Part shown: positions 37,908-45,701 of the stretch, in pieces
How positions within the stretch are numbered: the first letter of the stretch is position 1
Layout: each line of letters opens with the position of its first letter
NCBI RefSeq assembly: GCF_900104685.1
Contig: NZ_LT629755.1
Span: 1,922,001-1,986,000, forward strand
Length of the DNA stretch: 64,000 bases
Direction of reading: 5' to 3'
Source of the DNA: Agromyces flavus
GTDB lineage: Bacteria > Actinomycetota > Actinomycetes > Actinomycetales > Microbacteriaceae
Translations under genes and position numbers: made by a program
The notes under the pieces: generated by a model
What the model was told of the DNA's origin: nothing
Database searches by the model: none
What the model saw: the letters and a program-made list of their open reading frames with translations, nothing else

Positions 37908-38811
37908 GGGGGCCCACCCGGCGGATGGGCGACCGACGACCGGTGTGCTCGTGGTCGTCGGCGACCTGCTCGAGGACATCGTGGTGTGGGCGACCGAGCC
38001 GATCCGCGCGGCGACGGATTCCGCATCACAGGTGTTCCGCTCGCGAGGCGGCAGCGCGGCGAACGTCGCCGCGCACGCGGCCGCCCTGGTACCCACCCGC
38101 TTCATCGGCCGGGTCGGCGACGACGGCGCGGGCCGCGCCCTCGAGGCGGCGCTCGCTGCGACCGGGGTCGACGTGCGCGTGCAGCGTGCCGGCCGGTCGG
38201 GTGCGGTCGTGCTCATCGTCGCGCCCGACGGCGAGCGCACGATGTTCCCCGACCGGGCGGCCGCGGCCGAGCTCGAACGCGTCGATCCGGGCTGGCTCGA
38301 CGACGCCGCCTGGCTGCACGTGCCGAGCTACGGGTTCGAGCACGAGCCCATGCGCGGCGAGGTGCGACGCCTCGTGGCGCGTGCTCGCGACCGCGGCGCG
38401 ACGGTGTCGATCGACGCCTCCTCGACCGGCCTGCTCGAGACGCTGGGCGTCGAGCGCGTGCTCGGGTGGCTCGCCGACCTGCGCCCCGACGTGCTGTTCG
38501 CGAACGAGACCGAGGCGGCACTGCTCGGGGTCGCGCGCGGCGGTGACGTCGCGGCATCCGTCGCCCGGCGTGTCGTCGTCAAGCACGGGCCCTGGCCGAC
38601 CGAGGTGTTCGACGCGGCTTCGCTCGTCGAGCGCGTGCCCGTCGCTCCCGTTGCCTCGGTGCGCGACCTGACCGGCGCGGGCGATGCGTTCGCCGCGGGC
38701 TACATCGCCGCGGCACGCTCCGGGGCGGATGCCACGGCGTGCTGCCTCGCCGGACACGCGCTCGCGGCATCCGTCATCGCCACGCCGGGCGGCGACGTCA
38801 ACGGCGGTTGA
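37891..38811 (+). CDS. psuK: PfkB-family carbohydrate kinase, probable pseudouridine kinase
   Basis: 306 residues of the ribokinase fold. VVVGDLLEDIVV forms the N-terminal strand, GGSAANVAAHAAAL the substrate region, and DLTGAGDAFAAGYIAA holds the catalytic Asp and anion hole. A GGAG seven bases before the GTG at 37891 supports that start, which overlaps psuG by 17 bases; an ATG nine codons earlier is possible. Coupling to psuG makes pseudouridine the likely substrate. Confidence 0.82.
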   Translation: MSSPAEGAHPADGRPTTGVLVVVGDLLEDIVVWATEPIRAATDSASQVFRSRGGSAANVAAHAAALVPTRFIGRVGDDGAGRALEAALAATGVDVRVQRAGRSGAVVLIVAPDGERTMFPDRAAAAELERVDPGWLDDAAWLHVPSYGFEHEPMRGEVRRLVARARDRGATVSIDASSTGLLETLGVERVLGWLADLRPDVLFANETEAALLGVARGGDVAASVARRVVVKHGPWPTEVFDAASLVERVPVAPVASVRDLTGAGDAFAAGYIAAARSGADATACCLAGHALAASVIATPGGDVNGG

Positions 38812-38840
38812 CGTCCTGGTCTTCGTCAACTACGGTTGAC
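38797..38840. promoter_or_regulatory. promoter with two copies of GTCAAC-N4-GTTGAC
   Basis: Two 16-bp inverted repeats (38797-38812 and 38825-38840) lie 28 bases apart. The TTGACG at 38809-38814 and TACGGT at 38831-38836 form a -35/-10 pair with 16-base spacing, each embedded in one repeat. Binding there would block the promoter of the small HTH gene starting at 38843. The upstream copy also covers the psuK stop. Confidence 0.65.
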
Positions 38841-38842
38841 GC

Positions 38843-39070
38843 ATGGACGACGGCACGCTCAAGACCGCCATCGCCGCGGCCGACGGCGACGATCCCTACC
38901 GCGCGCTGCGCCGCATCCGCGCCGCGCGCATCGAGGTCACCCGTGAACTCGATCGGGCCGAGGCCGCCGCGGTCCGGCGCGCTCGCGCGTCGGGGTCGAG
39001 CTGGCAGCTCATCGCACTCGCGCTCGACGTGAGCAAGCAGGCCGTCCACAAGAAGTACGGGCGCGCGTAA
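38843..39070 (+). CDS. small helix-turn-helix protein
   Basis: 75 residues. The N-terminal two thirds is a charged helix (ALRRIRAARIEVTRELDRAE). The C-terminus SWQLIALALDVSKQAVHKKY is a clear HTH of the type found in small actinobacterial regulators. The ATG lies 6 bases after the TACGGT -10, so the mRNA is leaderless. Twin operators at its promoter suggest autoregulation. Family name and targets unknown. Confidence 0.8.
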   Translation: MDDGTLKTAIAAADGDDPYRALRRIRAARIEVTRELDRAEAAAVRRARASGSSWQLIALALDVSKQAVHKKYGRA

Positions 39071-39194
39071 CCGCGATCCATCCACAGGCCCGAACCCGCG
39101 GCCACGGCTCCCAGCCGGGAGACGTATGCTGCAAGGCGGCCCGCGAGCGCGACGACGGATGCCGCAGCCGCGCGCCACGCGACAGGAAGACGAC

Positions 39195-41234
39195 ATGAGC
39201 GACATCGAGACCCGTCCCGGCACCCGCGCCGCCGCACGCGCCGCAGAACGCGCCGCCGAGCGCTCGGCCCGCACCGGCGGCATCCCGCTGCCCGGCCGCC
39301 GCCCCGCGGCCACCGACCGTCCGACGACGGAGCGTCCGGCATCCGCCCCGGGCGCGGGCGGCGAGCGGCGCCGCAACCCATTCGGCCGTCGCGGCGAGAC
39401 TCCGCCCGGCCCTCGCGCGACCTTCCGCCAGCTCCTGCCGTTCATCTTCGAGCACCGGCCGGTGCTCATCCTCGTCGCCGTGCTCTCGGTCGTCGGCGCC
39501 GTCGCGAGCCTCGCCCAGCCGTTGCTCGTCGGCCGGGTCATCACGATCGTCGAGGCCGGCGAACCGCTCGACGGGCTGGTCTGGGCACTCGTGGCGCTCG
39601 TGGTCGTCAGCGCGATCATCACCGGGTACCAGCACTACCTGCTGCAGCGCACGGGCGAGGGCGTGGTGCTCTCGAGCCGCCGCCGGCTCATCGCCAAGAT
39701 CCTGCACCTGCCCATCGCCGAGTTCGACACGCGTCGCACCGGCGACCTCGTCTCGCGTGTGGGCAGCGACACCACCATGCTGCGTGCCGTCCTGACACAG
39801 GGCCTCGTCGAGGCGATCGGCGGCGCCGTCACGTTCGTCGGCGCCCTCATCGCGATGCTCATCATCGACGCGGCACTGCTCGGTCTCACGGCGCTCGTGA
39901 TCGCCATCGCCATCACGACCGTCACCCTGCTGTCGTCGCGCGTGCGCGAGGCGTCGCACGCAGCGCAGGCCAAGGTCGGCGACGTCGCGGCATCCGTCGA
40001 ACGCGCCATCACCTCGGTTCGGACCATCCGCGCCGCCGGAGCGACCGAGCGCGAGATCGTCGCGGTCGACCGCGAGGCCGAGGGCGCCTGGTCGATGGGC
40101 GTGCAGGTCGCCAAGATCTCGGCACTCATCGTGCCGATCGCCGGCATCGCGATGCAGGTGTCGTTCCTCGTCGTGCTCGGCGTCGGCGGCTTCCGCGTCG
40201 CGTCGGGCGCGATCACGGTCGCCGACCTCGTGGCGTTCATCCTGTTCCTGTTCATGATGATCCTGCCGCTGGGCCAGGCGTTCGGCGCGATCACCTCGGT
40301 CAACCAGGCGCTCGGCGCGCTCGGCCGCATCCAGGAGATCCTCGAACTCCCCGACGAGGACGCGCACGACCGGCAGCTCGCCGCTCGCGCCGTCGTCGTC
40401 GGTCCCGCCAACGAGGGGCTGCTGCCCGATGCCGCGGCGATCGAGTTCGACGACGTGCACTTCGCGTACGCGCTCACGCGCCCGTCCGACCCGGCCGACC
40501 CCGCCAACGACTCGCCCGACGAGCACCTGCCCGAGCCCGACGTCACCGACCGGCAGCCGGTGCTGCGCGGCGTCTCCTTCCAGGTGCCGCGCGGGCAGCG
40601 CATCGCTCTCGTCGGCCCCTCCGGAGCCGGCAAGTCCACCATCCTCGCCCTCATCGAGCGGTTCTACGACCCGAGCGTCGGCACGGTGCGGATGGGCGGG
40701 CTCGACGTCCGCGCCGTCGATCGGGCCGAGCTGCGCGCCCAGATCGGCTACGTCGAGCAGGATGCACCGGTGCTCGCCGGCACTATCCGCGACAACCTCA
40801 AGCTCGGCAGCCCCGATGCGTCCGACGACGAGTGCGAGCACGTGCTCCACGCGGTGAACCTCGGCTCGGTGCTCGATCGCGATCCCGCCGGGCTCGACGC
40901 GCAGGTCGGCGAGAACGGCATCATGCTGTCGGGCGGCGAACGCCAGCGACTCGCCATCGCACGAGCGCTGCTCGCGGCGCCGCCGATCCTGCTGCTCGAC
41001 GAGTCGACCTCGTCGCTCGACGGCGTGAACGAGCGCATGATGCGCGAGGCGATCGACGCGGTCGCCGCCGGCCGCACGCTGATCGTGATCGCGCACCGGC
41101 TGTCGACGGTCGTCGACTCCGACCGGATCGTCGTCCTCGACGAGGGTCGGGTGATCGGCGAGGGCACCCACCAGCAGCTCGTCGAGACCGTGCCGCTGTA
41201 TCGCGAACTCGCCGAGCACCAGCTCCTCGTGTGA
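39195..41234 (+). CDS. ABC transporter ATP-binding/permease protein, exporter type
   Basis: 679-residue half-transporter. After about 75 polar, Arg/Ala-rich residues comes a six-helix exporter domain (VLILVAVLSVVGAVASLAQP onward). The ATPase domain has VGPSGAGKSTILALIE, MLSGGERQRLAIARALL, ILLLDESTSSLD and IAHRLSTVVDSD. A charged Asp/Pro insertion (about 455-475) precedes the nucleotide-binding core. ATG 39195 follows AGGAAG. It probably works as a homodimer; the substrate is unknown. Confidence 0.9.
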   Translation: MSDIETRPGTRAAARAAERAAERSARTGGIPLPGRRPAATDRPTTERPASAPGAGGERRRNPFGRRGETPPGPRATFRQLLPFIFEHRPVLILVAVLSVVGAVASLAQPLLVGRVITIVEAGEPLDGLVWALVALVVVSAIITGYQHYLLQRTGEGVVLSSRRRLIAKILHLPIAEFDTRRTGDLVSRVGSDTTMLRAVLTQGLVEAIGGAVTFVGALIAMLIIDAALLGLTALVIAIAITTVTLLSSRVREASHAAQAKVGDVAASVERAITSVRTIRAAGATEREIVAVDREAEGAWSMGVQVAKISALIVPIAGIAMQVSFLVVLGVGGFRVASGAITVADLVAFILFLFMMILPLGQAFGAITSVNQALGALGRIQEILELPDEDAHDRQLAARAVVVGPANEGLLPDAAAIEFDDVHFAYALTRPSDPADPANDSPDEHLPEPDVTDRQPVLRGVSFQVPRGQRIALVGPSGAGKSTILALIERFYDPSVGTVRMGGLDVRAVDRAELRAQIGYVEQDAPVLAGTIRDNLKLGSPDASDDECEHVLHAVNLGSVLDRDPAGLDAQVGENGIMLSGGERQRLAIARALLAAPPILLLDESTSSLDGVNERMMREAIDAVAAGRTLIVIAHRLSTVVDSDRIVVLDEGRVIGEGTHQQLVETVPLYRELAEHQLLV

Positions 41235-41405
41235 GCCCTCGAGCGCCGGGAGGCGCCGCGAGTCGACCGATCCTCGCCGCCCGGGTTCAGGGTTATCCCC
41301 CATGTCGACCCGGGGCGGACTCCGATGTCGCGCCGGAGCATCGTCCATAACGTGGCCTCCATCGCAATCCCGGCGCGCTCGCGCCGCCCCAGACGGAGGA
41401 CCACC

Positions 41406-42203
41406 ATGACGCTGCTCGATTCCCCCCGGACCGCAGGCCCCGCGGTCCTCTCCTCCCGCGACCTCGTCGCCGCGCTCGACACCCCGCCCGTCGACGACGC
41501 GCCCGCCGCAGCCGCGCCCGGATTCGACGAACTCCGCGGCCGCCTGCAGACCTGGCTGCGCGAATGGGACACCCAGCGCCTGCCCGCGTTCGAGCAGGCC
41601 CGCTCGGTCATGCCGCAAGGCGAGCGGACGAGCGCCTTCCGCACCGCCGCCACGCGCGCCGACGGCGCCGTGCGCATCACCGCGAGCCTGTACGACGCGC
41701 CGAACCGGCAGGGCGACGCCCTCGCCTGGTCGCGCAACTGGCTGACCGCGGTGACGCTGCCGGCCGCGCCGGTGGACGGTCGCCTCTTCTACCGGTTCCG
41801 CGCCGGAAGCCGGCTGGTGCTCGACGGGCGCGCCGAGACCGCCCTCGCCTCGACCAGCGTGCACGTCGGCGTGACCGCGGATGCCGCGACGTCGAGCCCG
41901 TTCGACGCGCCGGGCTTCGGGACCCCCGTGTGCCGGCCGCTCGTCGGCGTCGAGGCCCGCGAGGACGTCGACGCACGTGCCGAGCACGACATCGAGGGCT
42001 CGATCGACCTCCGCGCGGGCGACCGCCCGGCCATCGCGATCGTCCTCGGCGCCAACCTCGTCTTCCGCGACGGCTGGATGCGCGTCCACGAGGGTTCGGG
42101 CCTCTGGATCGGTTCCGCCGGCGGCGGGCCGACCGGGTCCATCGAGGTGCGGTTCGCGCCGTCCGCCCTGCTCGAGCTGTTCGACCAGGCCGGCATCGCC
42201 TGA
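41406..42203 (+). CDS. hypothetical protein
   Basis: 265 residues, family not recognised. No signal peptide or membrane helix. The first 50 residues are Pro/Ala-rich and likely disordered. A mixed region follows with aromatic motifs (LQTWLREWDTQRLPAFEQAR, LAWSRNWLTAVTLPAAPVDG) and a mainly beta C-terminal half (RLFYRFRAGSRLVLDGRAET, GSGLWIGSAGGGPTGSIEVR). GGAGG lies 6 bases before ATG 41406. The 170 bases upstream hold no gene. A hairpin begins 27 bases after the stop. Confidence 0.7.
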   Translation: MTLLDSPRTAGPAVLSSRDLVAALDTPPVDDAPAAAAPGFDELRGRLQTWLREWDTQRLPAFEQARSVMPQGERTSAFRTAATRADGAVRITASLYDAPNRQGDALAWSRNWLTAVTLPAAPVDGRLFYRFRAGSRLVLDGRAETALASTSVHVGVTADAATSSPFDAPGFGTPVCRPLVGVEAREDVDARAEHDIEGSIDLRAGDRPAIAIVLGANLVFRDGWMRVHEGSGLWIGSAGGGPTGSIEVRFAPSALLELFDQAGIA

Positions 42204-42229
42204 CCGCCCCGGCCCGACCATCGACCGAC

Positions 42230-42265
42230 GCGTCCCATGCGGCGTAGCCTCGCCGCATGGGACGC
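42230..42265. promoter_or_regulatory. 15-bp inverted repeat enclosing the -10 and start codon of the next gene
   Basis: GCGTCCCATGCGGCG and its exact complement flank a six-base TAGCCT, itself a -10-like hexamer. The right arm includes the ATG at 42257. It may act as terminator for the upstream gene, operator for the downstream gene, or a structure over the start codon. Confidence 0.6.
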
Positions 42266-42727
42266 TTCGCCGTGGTGCTGCCGCTCGAACCGCTCGCGTC
42301 GGGCGACGCGTTCCCGGTCGCGGCGTGGCCACTGCACGTGACCGTCGTCGAGCCGTTCGAGACGCGGCACGACGCCGTGTGGGTCGCCGAGCTCCTCGGC
42401 CCGGTGCTGCACGGCCGACGTCCGATCGAGGCCCAGGCGTTCGACCGGGCGATGTTCGGACCGAAGCGCGACGTGCCGGTCACGCTCGTCCGCGACCGCG
42501 GACCGCTCGGCGCGATGCGCACGCGCCTGCTCGGCGCACTTCGGGACGCCGATGTCGACGTCGCGCGCGCCCGGCTCGACTATCGACCGCACGTGACCGA
42601 CAACTCGCACGGATCGATCCCGCCCGGCCGCACCGTCCGGCTCACCCAGGCGGCACTCGTGGACCTCAGGCCGCCCGAGGGACGCGCGATGCGGACCGTC
42701 GCCGCGGTCTGGCCGCTGGCCACCTGA
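42257..42727 (+). CDS. 2'-5' RNA ligase / 2H phosphoesterase family protein
   Basis: 156 residues with two HxT motifs, PLHVTVVEPF near residue 30 and YRPHVTDNSH near residue 112, as in LigT-like 2H phosphoesterases. The usual HxT/HxT pair is present, so catalysis on 2',3'-cyclic phosphates or RNA ends is possible. Biological substrate unknown. The start codon lies within a perfect inverted repeat. Confidence 0.8.
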   Translation: MGRFAVVLPLEPLASGDAFPVAAWPLHVTVVEPFETRHDAVWVAELLGPVLHGRRPIEAQAFDRAMFGPKRDVPVTLVRDRGPLGAMRTRLLGALRDADVDVARARLDYRPHVTDNSHGSIPPGRTVRLTQAALVDLRPPEGRAMRTVAAVWPLAT

Positions 42728-42759
42728 CGCTCAGCTCATGCCGGGCGGCGCTCGACCGT

Positions 42760-42945
42760 TCAGAAGCCGCCGCGATCCCACTCGCGGATTCCGGGATCGT
42801 CACGGCGGCGTTGTGCCTCCGCGTCATCCCAGAGGTCGGGTCCCTCGGTCCCGGCCGACCGATCGCGCCGGATCCGCATCGCCAGCAGCACACCCAGGAC
42901 GACGAGCCCGACGATCAGCAGACCGGCGATCCACAGCCAATCCAT
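42760..42945 (-). CDS. small single-pass membrane protein
   Basis: 61 residues. One N-terminal helix (MDWLWIAGLLIVGLVVLGVLL) is followed by basic RIRRDRS and an acidic tail ending DPGIREWDRGGF. A TACCGT element at 42953-42958 (minus strand) lies 7 bases upstream of the ATG, which I prefer over upstream in-frame starts that add an Arg/Pro-rich shadow sequence. Function unknown. Confidence 0.65.
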   Translation of the reverse strand: MDWLWIAGLLIVGLVVLGVLLAMRIRRDRSAGTEGPDLWDDAEAQRRRDDPGIREWDRGGF

Positions 42946-43063
42946 GCGCCGCACGGTACTCCTCCGCGGTGCGCCCGGCAACGCGAACGAGCCGCACGGC
43001 ACCACCTCGCGGATGCGGGCACACCCGGCCGCGCGGGTATGGAGCCGTGCCCGCCCGACGGAA

Positions 43064-43474
43064 CTACGCGCGCTCGGCGCCGCCGGTGGGCGCCGGCGCG
43101 GCGGGGGCATCGGCCACCTCGTCGTCGATGGTGCCCAAGCGCGCCTTCTGCCAGGGCCAGCGACCCGCGATCTCGACCTCGAGCGACCAGCTGAGGAACG
43201 TCCGGATGAGCACGATGAGCCCGAGGACCGCGACCGACTCCATGGTCGGCGTCACGGCGACCGTGCGGATGATGTCCGCGGCCACGAGCAGCTCGAGCCC
43301 GATGAGGATGCCGCGGCCGAGTACGCGCCGGAACCGCGCGTAGACCGGGCCGGTGCGTCGGAGGCGCCGCACCGCGGCATCCGTCAATGCGTAGAGCACC
43401 CCGACGACGATCGCGACGACGCCGATGATGTCGATGACCTCGCCGACGCGCGTGATGACCGTGCCGAACTCCAT
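43064..43474 (-). CDS. DUF1622 family membrane protein
   Basis: 136 residues with three membrane helices (VIDIIGVVAIVVGVLYAL; GILIGLELLVAADIIRTV; SVAVLGLIVLIRTFLSWSLE). The LGRGILIGLELLVAADIIRT block is characteristic of DUF1622. The C-terminal tail is Ala/Pro-rich. GGAG six bases before ATG 43474 fixes the start. Function unknown; likely an inner-membrane protein. Confidence 0.82.
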   Translation of the reverse strand: MEFGTVITRVGEVIDIIGVVAIVVGVLYALTDAAVRRLRRTGPVYARFRRVLGRGILIGLELLVAADIIRTVAVTPTMESVAVLGLIVLIRTFLSWSLEVEIAGRWPWQKARLGTIDDEVADAPAAPAPTGGAERA

Positions 43475-43572
43475 GCCGCCCTCCACGGCTCACGGTAGAC
43501 CCGCGCGACGATCCCGCGAGCGTGGCGCCGGGCGTGGCGTGAAGGTCTACCGCAGGGCCGGCCGTGAGGAAG

Positions 43573-43636
43573 GGCGACGGATGCCGCGGGCGAGGCGCGC
43601 CTTCCCGTGCACGCCGCGCCCGCGGCATCCGTCGCC
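43573..43636. repeat. 20-bp perfect inverted repeat with 24-base loop
   Basis: Arms 43573-43592 and 43617-43636 are exact complements containing GACGGATGCCGCGG / CCGCGGCATCCGTC. The loop contains AGGCGCGCCT. It lies between pckG and the DUF1622 gene, downstream of the pckG stop. A 9-bp pair GGTAGACC-type repeat (43493-43501 / 43544-43552) also lies in this 230-base gap, which has no gene. Confidence 0.65.
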
Positions 43637-43662
43637 GTGCGCGCACCCCCATGCGCGCGGCC

Positions 43663-43692
43663 GCCGGCCGCCCCCGCCCAGGGACGGCCGGC
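43663..43692 (-). terminator. pckG terminator
   Basis: GCCGGCCG and CGGCCGGC pair across a 14-base loop, 13 bases after the pckG stop. The larger inverted repeat at 43573-43636 may back it up. Confidence 0.55.
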
Positions 43693-43704
43693 CGCGAGCG
43701 ATCG

Positions 43705-45573
43705 CTACGCGACCTGCTGCTGCAGGTGGTAGCGCAGGCTCGAGAGCTCGGCGTTGAGTGCGGCGGGCACCCGGTCGCCGAACTGGGCGAAGTACTCCTC
43801 GGTGAGGTCGCACTCCGCGAGCCAGGTCTTCGGGTCGACCTCGAAGAGGTGGTCGACCGTGTCCTGCGAGATCTCGAGTCCGTCGAGGTCGAGCGAACCC
43901 TCGGCCGGGAGCAGCCCGATGGGCGTCTCGCGCGCCTCGGCCGTGCCCTCGACGCGGCCGACGATCCACTCGAGCACGCGCGAGTTCTCGCCGAACCCGG
44001 GCCAGAGGAACTTCCCGTCGTGGCCCTTGCGGAACCAGTTGACCTGGAAGATCTTCGGCGCGTTCGTGCCGAGGATGCGCCCCATCTTCACCCAGTGGCC
44101 CCAGTAGTCCGCCATGTTGTAGCCGCAGAACGGGAGCATCGCGAAGGGGTCGCGGCGCAGCTCGCCCACGGTGCCCTCGGCTGCGGCGGTCTGCTCGGAC
44201 GAGATCGTCGCACCCATGAAGACGCCGTGCTTCCAGGTGCGCGCCTCGGCGACGAGCGGCACGTTGGTGGCGCGGCGGCCGCCGAACAGGATCGCGTCGA
44301 TGGGCACGCCGTCGTGGGCGTCCCAGTCGTCGGAGATCTGCGGGCACTGCGCGGCCGCGACGGTGAACCGCGAGTTGGGGTGTGCGGCCGGGCGTCCCGA
44401 TTCGGGCGTCCAGTGGTTCCCCTCCCAGTCGATGAGCTCGGCGGGCGCGGTGTCGGTCAGGCCCTCCCACCACACGTCGCCGTCGGGCCGCAGCGCGACG
44501 TTCGTGAAGATCGTGTTGCCCCACAGCGTCTGGACGGCGGTGGGGTTCGTCGACTCGCCCGTGCCCGGCGCGACGCCGAAGAAGCCCGCCTCGGGGTTGA
44601 TCGCGTAGAGGCGGCCGTCCTCGCCGGGACGCATCCACGCGATGTCGTCGCCGATCGTCTCCACCTTCCAGCCGGGGATCGTGGGCTGCAGCATCGCGAG
44701 GTTGGTCTTGCCGCACGCCGACGGGAATGCGGCCGCCACGTGGTACGCCTTGCCCTCGGGCGAGGTGATCTTGATGAGCAGCATGTGCTCGGCGAGCCAC
44801 CCCTCGTCGCGCGCCATCACCGAGGCGATGCGCAGCGCGAAGGCCTTCTTGGCCAGGAGGGCGTTGCCGCCGTAGCCCGAACCGTACGACCAGATCTCGC
44901 GCGAGTCGGGGAACTGCACGATGTACTTCGTCTCGTTGCAGGGCCACTCGACGTCGTCGCGGCGGTGGCCGACGCCGTCGACGAGCGGGTAGCCGACCGA
45001 GTGGATGGTGCGCACCCACGGTTCGCCGGTCTCGATGAGGCGGTACACCTGCTCGCCCATGCGCGTCATGATGCCCATCGAGAGGACGACGTAGGGCGAG
45101 TCGGTGATCTCGACGCCGAGCTGGCTGATCTCGCCGCCGAGCGGACCCATCGAGAAGGGCACGACGTACATCGTGCGACCCTTCATCGAGCCGTCGAACA
45201 CGTGCGAGAGCTCCTCGCGCATCGCGTGCGGGTCGCGCCAGTTGTTCGTGGGCCCGGCGTCCTCCTCGTAGGTCGAGCAGATGAACGTGCGGTCCTCGAC
45301 GCGCGCGACGTCCGACGGGTCGGTGCGCGCGAGGAAGCTGTTCGGACGCCACTCGGGATTGAGCTTGATCATCTTGCCCTCGGCGACCAGCTGCTTGGTG
45401 AGCAGGTCGGCCTCATGCTTCGAACCGTCGCACCAGACGATCTCGTCGGGCTTGGTGAGTGCGGCGATCTCGGCGACCCACGCGCGGAGGGCGGGGTCGG
45501 TGGTGCCGCGCTGGCGGTCCCCCGCGTCCGAGGCGGATCCGGAGGCGCTGACCGAGAAGTCGGAGATGGTCAT
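43705..45573 (-). CDS. pckG: phosphoenolpyruvate carboxykinase (GTP)
   Basis: Converts oxaloacetate and GTP to PEP, the entry to gluconeogenesis. The 622 residues have the GTP-class features: [20 protein letters not shown], the kinase-1 loop [23 protein letters not shown], and [19 protein letters not shown] 45573 follows AAAGGG. It is divergent from a RamB-type regulator known in corynebacteria to control acetate and gluconeogenic genes, so control by that neighbour is likely but unproven. Confidence 0.96.
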   Translation of the reverse strand: MTISDFSVSASGSASDAGDRQRGTTDPALRAWVAEIAALTKPDEIVWCDGSKHEADLLTKQLVAEGKMIKLNPEWRPNSFLARTDPSDVARVEDRTFICSTYEEDAGPTNNWRDPHAMREELSHVFDGSMKGRTMYVVPFSMGPLGGEISQLGVEITDSPYVVLSMGIMTRMGEQVYRLIETGEPWVRTIHSVGYPLVDGVGHRRDDVEWPCNETKYIVQFPDSREIWSYGSGYGGNALLAKKAFALRIASVMARDEGWLAEHMLLIKITSPEGKAYHVAAAFPSACGKTNLAMLQPTIPGWKVETIGDDIAWMRPGEDGRLYAINPEAGFFGVAPGTGESTNPTAVQTLWGNTIFTNVALRPDGDVWWEGLTDTAPAELIDWEGNHWTPESGRPAAHPNSRFTVAAAQCPQISDDWDAHDGVPIDAILFGGRRATNVPLVAEARTWKHGVFMGATISSEQTAAAEGTVGELRRDPFAMLPFCGYNMADYWGHWVKMGRILGTNAPKIFQVNWFRKGHDGKFLWPGFGENSRVLEWIVGRVEGTAEARETPIGLLPAEGSLDLDGLEISQDTVDHLFEVDPKTWLAECDLTEEYFAQFGDRVPAALNAELSSLRYHLQQQVA

Positions 45574-45689
45574 CGTCGTCCCTTTCGTGGAGGTTCGGGA
45601 GCCCCAGGTTCGGTGGCGTGTTTCCAGTCTGCGAGAAGACAGGACATACATTCAGCCCCATGACGTGTTAAGAACGCGTGATCTTTCGA

Positions 45690-45695
45690 TATTCT
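45690..45695 (+). promoter_or_regulatory. -10 element of the ramB-like gene
   Basis: TATTCT lies 6 bases before ATG 45702, the spacing of leaderless transcripts. The nearby 45655-45690 patch is AT-rich compared with its surroundings. Confidence 0.5.
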
Positions 45696-45701
45696 GAAGG
45701 C

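Noticed and set aside
45574..45701. Possible RamB operator between pckG and ramB
   Set aside because: I looked for the corynebacterial AAAGTTTGCAAA-type motif and found no convincing match; only AT-rich promoter sequence is visible.
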